This document shows, piece by piece, positions 60,807 to 64,000 of a stretch of 64,000 nucleotides of DNA (position 1 is its first letter; the number at the start of each line of letters is the position of its first letter). The position numbers and the translations under genes were made by a program. The DNA comes from Sphingopyxis terrae subsp. terrae NBRC 15098 (GTDB lineage Bacteria; Pseudomonadota; Alphaproteobacteria; Sphingomonadales; Sphingomonadaceae), in NCBI RefSeq assembly GCF_001610975.1, contig NZ_CP013342.1:620001-684000 (forward strand), written 5' to 3'. Under the pieces are notes generated by a model. The model saw only the letters and a program-made list of their open reading frames with translations, did no database searches and was not told the origin of the DNA.

Positions 60807-61388
60807 ATGTCACCGTCCCGCCCGCTCGCGCTTGCCTTCGCTGTTGCCGGCCTTGCCCTTCTGTCGCCGTTGCATGCCGCTGATATGGGTAAGGCGTCGC
60901 CCGACCCGATGGCATCTTTTCATAGCGGTACGGCCATCCCGGCGTTCGGCAAGGTCGCAAGTGTCACCGACGCCGATATGCGCATTCCCCCCGGAACCGA
61001 ATTTCACATCGCGTTCGACGTTGCCACGGCGAAAGAGGCGACACTCAATCGCACGCTGGAATCGGCCGCCCGCTTTCTCAACATGCAGGTCGAAGCCGGG
61101 GTACCGGCGGAACGCATCCATCTCGCAATTGTCGTGCATGGCCCCGCAACCTTCGATGTGGCGGGCGCCGAAGCCTATGGGCGTAAGTATCCCAGCGCGG
61201 AAAATCCCAACGCCGCGCTTGTCGATGCCCTGATCAAGGCCGGTGTCCGTGTTATCGTGTGCGGCCAAAGCGCGGCGGGACAGGGCGTCAAAAAGACCGA
61301 TCTGCTCCCGGGCGTCGAACTGGCATTATCGGCGATGACCGCCCACGCGCTGCTTCAGCAGCAGGGCTATACGCTCAATCCCTTTTAG
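60807..61388 (+). CDS. Exported DsrE-family protein
   Basis: 193 aa. A signal peptide ends near LHAAD (~residue 25). The fold follows: EFHIAFDVATAKEATLNRTLESAARFLNMQ, IHLAIVVHGPATF and a single conserved Cys in VRVIVCGQSAAGQGV, the position of the sulfur-carrier Cys in DsrE-like proteins. Periplasmic DsrE relatives are linked to sulfur or redox chemistry; the role here is inferred. The stop codon overlaps the end of the IS transposase frame. Confidence 0.85.
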   Translation: MSPSRPLALAFAVAGLALLSPLHAADMGKASPDPMASFHSGTAIPAFGKVASVTDADMRIPPGTEFHIAFDVATAKEATLNRTLESAARFLNMQVEAGVPAERIHLAIVVHGPATFDVAGAEAYGRKYPSAENPNAALVDALIKAGVRVIVCGQSAAGQGVKKTDLLPGVELALSAMTAHALLQQQGYTLNPF

Positions 61389-62151
61389 GCCGTAGACTCA
61401 TAAACGCGGAGCCAAAGCCGCATTGACGCAAGTTGGACCATGGCCAGGAAGTTTTCGGCGAGCTTGTCATATCGGGTGGCCACCCTACGGAAGTGCTTCA
61501 GCTTGGAGAAGAAGCGCTCGATCAGGTTGCGCTCGCGGTACAGCCATGTGCTGAAGTACGGTTTCGACCTCCGGTTTGCCTTGGGCGGGATATTGGCGAA
61601 CGCTCCTTTTCCGTGGAGAGACGCCCGAATGCGATCGGCATCATATGCCTTGTCCGCCAGCACGATCGTTCCGGCGCTGACATGATTGAGTAGTTCGTCA
61701 GCAGCTTGGCCGTCATGGCTTTGCCCGGCGGTCAGACTCAGCCGGATCGGGAGGCCTTGCCCATCGACGACCGCGTGGATTTTGGTCGTGAGGCCGCCTC
61801 GGGAGCGACCGAGACAATGATCTCGATCCCCCTTTTTGCCGTCGCAGCCTGCTGGTGCGCCCGGATGGAAGTGCTGTCGATCATTTGAATGTCGCCATCA
61901 TGCGCGGCGGTGATGGCGTCCATCATCCGATCCCACACGCCAGCTTTCCGCCATCGTATGAAGCGGTTGTAGCAAGTGGTGCGTGGACCATAGCGTTCGG
62001 GCAAGTCTCGCCACGGCGCACCGGATCGCAGCACCCAGAAGATGCCGTTCAGCACCCGCCGGTCATCAACGCGTGGCACGCCCCTGGGTTTGTTGGGCAG
62101 CAGCGGCTCGATCACGCGCCACTCGAAGTCGGTCAGGTCATATCGGCTCAT
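61385..62151 (-). CDS. IS5-family transposase made by -1 frameshifting (ORFA/ORFB)
   Basis: ORFA runs from ATG 62151 (MSRYDLTDFEWRVIEPLLP ... QMIDSTSIRAHQQAAT) to 61738. ORFB continues in the -1 frame (GDRDHCLGRSRGGLTTKIHA ... VLADKAYDADRIR ... WLYRERNLIERFFSKLKHF) to 61385. The change occurs at the A-rich run AAAAAGGGGG (about 61828-61837), a slippery site that is normal for the IS427 group. DDE residues are Asp in IDST, Asp in ADKAYD and Glu in RNLIERF. Probably functional. Confidence 0.9.
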
Positions 62152-62169
62152 GCCGACGCTGAATCAGAG
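61393..62169 (-). mobile_element. IS5-family (IS427 group) insertion sequence
   Basis: About 777 bp. It carries a two-frame transposase and imperfect ends: GACTCATAAACGC at the left, and the right end read back is CTCTGATTCAGCG. The exact edges and target duplication are uncertain by a few bases. It inserted 4 bases or so beyond the DsrE stop, leaving that gene intact. Confidence 0.8.
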
Positions 62170-62196
62170 AAACTCCCTGAGGGAAAGATCTTCCGT

Positions 62197-62400
62197 TCAA
62201 AAACCGTAGGCCTTTGGGTTGGCGAGTACGGTGTCGACCGTAAAATGCGGATCAGTAACTTCCACTTGCTCCAGCAGCGCGAGCATCTCCTGCCGATCTC
62301 GCCGCCTCACCGCAGCATCCCACTGACCGAGAATGCCACCATGAAATAGCCGCTCATTGACCGTCATACCCATCAAGCTGGGATCGTGCTGCTCATCCAT
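62197..62400 (-). CDS. Small hypothetical protein
   Basis: 67 aa at most; ATG 62367 (MTVNERLFHGGILGQWDAAV) probably starts it, giving 56 aa. RRRDRQEMLALLEQVEVTDPHFTVDTVLANP is a conserved-looking soluble helical protein found in sphingomonads next to many unrelated genes. It lies just beside the IS element. Confidence 0.65.
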   Translation of the reverse strand: MDEQHDPSLMGMTVNERLFHGGILGQWDAAVRRRDRQEMLALLEQVEVTDPHFTVDTVLANPKAYGF

Positions 62401-62470
62401 AAATGCAGGGTGGCACAGCCGAGCCCCAACGCCAACGTTTTATGGGTTCACGGCCTAGTACCGCCGATAT

Positions 62471-62773
62471 TCAGGGAGCGCCGCGCGGTTCGTCGTCTTC
62501 TACCCCGCCCGGTCCCAATTCGTCATCCTCGTCATCGTCGCTGCGTTCGCCGCGATAGGCGTCCATGTCGATGCGGCCCGATCGTTCCATCTGCCGCATA
62601 TGATCGACCAGATCCTGCGCGTCGTCGCCCTCGTCGCGCGCGGGCACTTTCCGGCTGTCTTCGAGGGGACGCGCCTGCCGCGCCGCCGCGGCGACAGTTT
62701 GCGCCTGTGCGGGTTCGTCATCCTGTTCGCGGTTGACCATTTCGGGGGCATCTTCGTCGGGGGAAGCGGGCAT
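62471..62773 (-). CDS. Acidic low-complexity protein
   Basis: 100 aa from ATG 62773 (CAAGGAG upstream). Very rich in Asp, Glu, Gln and Arg; DAQDLVDHMRQMERSGRIDM is the only ordered-looking part, and the end is DDDEDDELGPGG. Unknown function. Confidence 0.6.
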   Translation of the reverse strand: MPASPDEDAPEMVNREQDDEPAQAQTVAAAARQARPLEDSRKVPARDEGDDAQDLVDHMRQMERSGRIDMDAYRGERSDDDEDDELGPGGVEDDEPRGAP

Positions 62774-62861
62774 CGAACCATCTCCTTGATTGCGCCTATC
62801 GGCCCCAATAGCCTGTGCGGCGGGAATGGATCGAAAACGCCCGTGCGGCGGGGACAGTTCC

Positions 62862-63560
62862 TCAGGCGGCGCTCGCCAGAACCTTGTTTTCGATGACCCG
62901 AATGAAGGCTTCGGAATCCTGTGCACCAGGGATCAGCATGCGGCCGCCAAGGATGAAGGCCGGAACGCCGGTGACATTATTGTCTGCCCAATAAGCCTCT
63001 TCCATCCGCACCATCTCGGCATAGTCGTCGCCGTCCAGAATCGCGGCGGCGCGAGCCGCGTCGAGTCCGACCGAGGCCGCGACATCGATCAGGACGGCGG
63101 GATCGCCGACGTCGCGATTGTCGGTGAAATGGGCGCGGAACAGCGCGAGTTTCAGCGCGGTCTGAACGCCGGTCGCTGCCGCCTGATCGGGCTCTTCCAA
63201 CGCTCCGGCCCAGGTGAGCAAACGATGCGCATCGAAGCTGTTGCGCATCCGAAAACCCGGCCCCCGATTGAATGCAAAGCCGAGGTCGGCCGCAATCGCC
63301 GCCAGTCGCCCGCTATTGGCCCGGCTCTGTTCTTGGGTAATCCCGTATTTCCGGATGACGTGTTCGACCGCGTCTTCGCCCTCGGGGGGCATGTGCGGAT
63401 TGAGTTCGAAAGGGTGCCATTGGACACGGAAGGCCAACCGTCCCTCAAAATGCGCCATGACCTTCTGAAACTTCAGCCAGCCGATAATGCACCAGGGGCA
63501 CATCACGTCGGACACGATATCAACGCTGAGGCGCGGCAATTCTGTTCGGGTCACGGTCAT
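62862..63560 (-). CDS. DsbA-family oxidoreductase (FrnE-like)
   Basis: 232 aa from ATG 63560 (CAGGAG upstream), no signal peptide, so cytosolic. VDIVSDVMCPWCIIGW carries the CPWC redox motif. The helical insertion contains FNRGPGFRMRNSFDAHRLLTWA, and VTGVPAFILGGRMLIPGAQ carries the cis-Pro loop. FrnE proteins act in thiol-disulfide exchange or in polyketide pathways; which is unknown here. Confidence 0.92.
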   Translation of the reverse strand: MTVTRTELPRLSVDIVSDVMCPWCIIGWLKFQKVMAHFEGRLAFRVQWHPFELNPHMPPEGEDAVEHVIRKYGITQEQSRANSGRLAAIAADLGFAFNRGPGFRMRNSFDAHRLLTWAGALEEPDQAAATGVQTALKLALFRAHFTDNRDVGDPAVLIDVAASVGLDAARAAAILDGDDYAEMVRMEEAYWADNNVTGVPAFILGGRMLIPGAQDSEAFIRVIENKVLASAA

Positions 63561-63594
63561 TCTCCTGAACCGTGCCGCCAGCCTGCCCGATCGG

Positions 63595-63735
63595 TCAGCC
63601 CCCGGTACGGCGTTCCTTGCCCGACCGCCGGTCGCCCTGACGGCGCTCGGGGCCATTGTAGTCGGGATCGTCCGCGACGCGCCGATCGCTCTGGCGCCGG
63701 TCCGAACGGTCCCGCTTGTCGTCATCGGATGTCAT
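63595..63735 (-). CDS. 46-aa highly charged small protein
   Basis: ATG 63735 has AAGGGG at good spacing. The product alternates Asp and Arg (MTSDDDKRDRSDRRQSDRR ... GPERRQGDRRSGKERRTGG) and is likely disordered. It lies 34 bases upstream of the DsbA-family gene on the same strand. Coding status is moderate. Confidence 0.5.
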   Translation of the reverse strand: MTSDDDKRDRSDRRQSDRRVADDPDYNGPERRQGDRRSGKERRTGG

Positions 63736-63841
63736 GTGCGGCCCCTTTCACACAGGAAACAGAAGCGCGACCCGATATAAATTTACGCATAAACCGGCCC
63801 GCAACACAACAGGACCGAATTTCTCGTTACCGATCAGCTCA

Positions 63842-64000
63842 TTATGACGAAATCTCGACCCCCGAAGCCGCAGCCGAGGCGCGCGAGAGCATATAATAGG
63901 CCGTGATCATCAGGCCGACCGACAAGGCTTCGATAATCATCGCCTGCACGATGCCGCCATTGACCATGTCGCCGCTCGCCACCCCGATCAGGCGGCCGAC
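63842..64000 (-). CDS. Membrane protein, C-terminal fragment at the window edge
   Basis: An open frame enters from the right edge and ends at TAA (63844-63842). The visible 52 residues include GGIVQAMIIEALSVGLMITAYYML, a transmembrane helix near the C-terminus. The N-terminal part is outside the window; family not determined. Confidence 0.55.
   Translation of the reverse strand, partial: VGRLIGVASGDMVNGGIVQAMIIEALSVGLMITAYYMLSRASAAASGVEISS

Overview
The window looks like chromosomal DNA of a GC-rich alphaproteobacterium, most likely a member of the Sphingomonadaceae (Sphingopyxis-like; the genus is inferred from overall gene content, not proven). Supporting features are an alphaproteobacterial NDUFA12-type complex I protein beside a DUF2155 gene, a large patatin-like protein, a solitary CpaF ATPase, an RpoH promoter of alphaproteobacterial type before dnaK, and a dispersed palindromic repeat beginning CGTCATTGCGAG that occurs five times. 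No rRNA, tRNA or CRISPR array was seen.

Layout. 1-4.6 kb: clpX, a TonB-dependent receptor and sufE. 4.7-9.1 kb: a divergent phage-shock (psp) locus with pspF on one side and, behind a sigma-54 promoter, a nine-gene minus-strand operon in which pspA, pspB and pspC are followed by five more small membrane-anchored coiled-coil proteins. Four of these share a PspB-like tail signature. This is the strongest candidate for an under-described system here. 9.1-15.8 kb: a lipoprotein, rplU-rpmA, a GNAT enzyme, a zincin-like protein, a PCuAC copper chaperone and dnaK-dnaJ. 15.8-28.2 kb: patatin-like protein, cpaF, a methyltransferase, aat, a minus-strand group (recX, DUF192, NDUFA12, DUF2155), a fatty acyl-AMP ligase and a PAS-GGDEF-EAL protein. 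28.4-33.6 kb: a CHAP protein, DUF3297, a collagen-like lipoprotein coupled to a TpsB-type outer-membrane transporter, a hemerythrin and an enoyl-CoA hydratase.

33.65-36.2 kb is an accessory island of lower GC content: three small minus-strand genes of unknown function, each preceded by the same 13-base motif, two ~150-bp MITE-like elements and a frameshifted IS30-family element. 36.2-51.1 kb returns to housekeeping and metabolic genes: an S41 peptidase with a palindrome-rich promoter, an acyltransferase and a LytTR regulator, carboxyltransferase, SDR, S10 peptidase, EamA transporter, Sua5, acyl-CoA dehydrogenase and a CHASE2-EAL protein. 51.2-55.6 kb: a 20-codon glycine-rich ORF with its own terminator, then nrdA - small membrane protein - nrdB. 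55.7-64 kb: small exported or stress-type proteins (DUF4440-like, DUF465, DksA/TraR-like, DUF2171), a thermonuclease gene interrupted by an amber codon, an FNR/FixK-type site before a 38-aa membrane protein and a DsrE-family gene, an IS5/IS427-type element, and a DsbA-family oxidoreductase. A membrane-protein gene is cut by the right edge.

Regulatory links read from the sequence: PspF and sigma-54 for the psp operon, RpoH for dnaKJ, a possible BlaI/MecI-type operator for the S41 peptidase, an FNR/FixK-type site for the DsrE group, and c-di-GMP enzymes at two places. Many neighbouring gene ends overlap convergently, most strikingly aat and the DUF2155 gene by about 205 bp.
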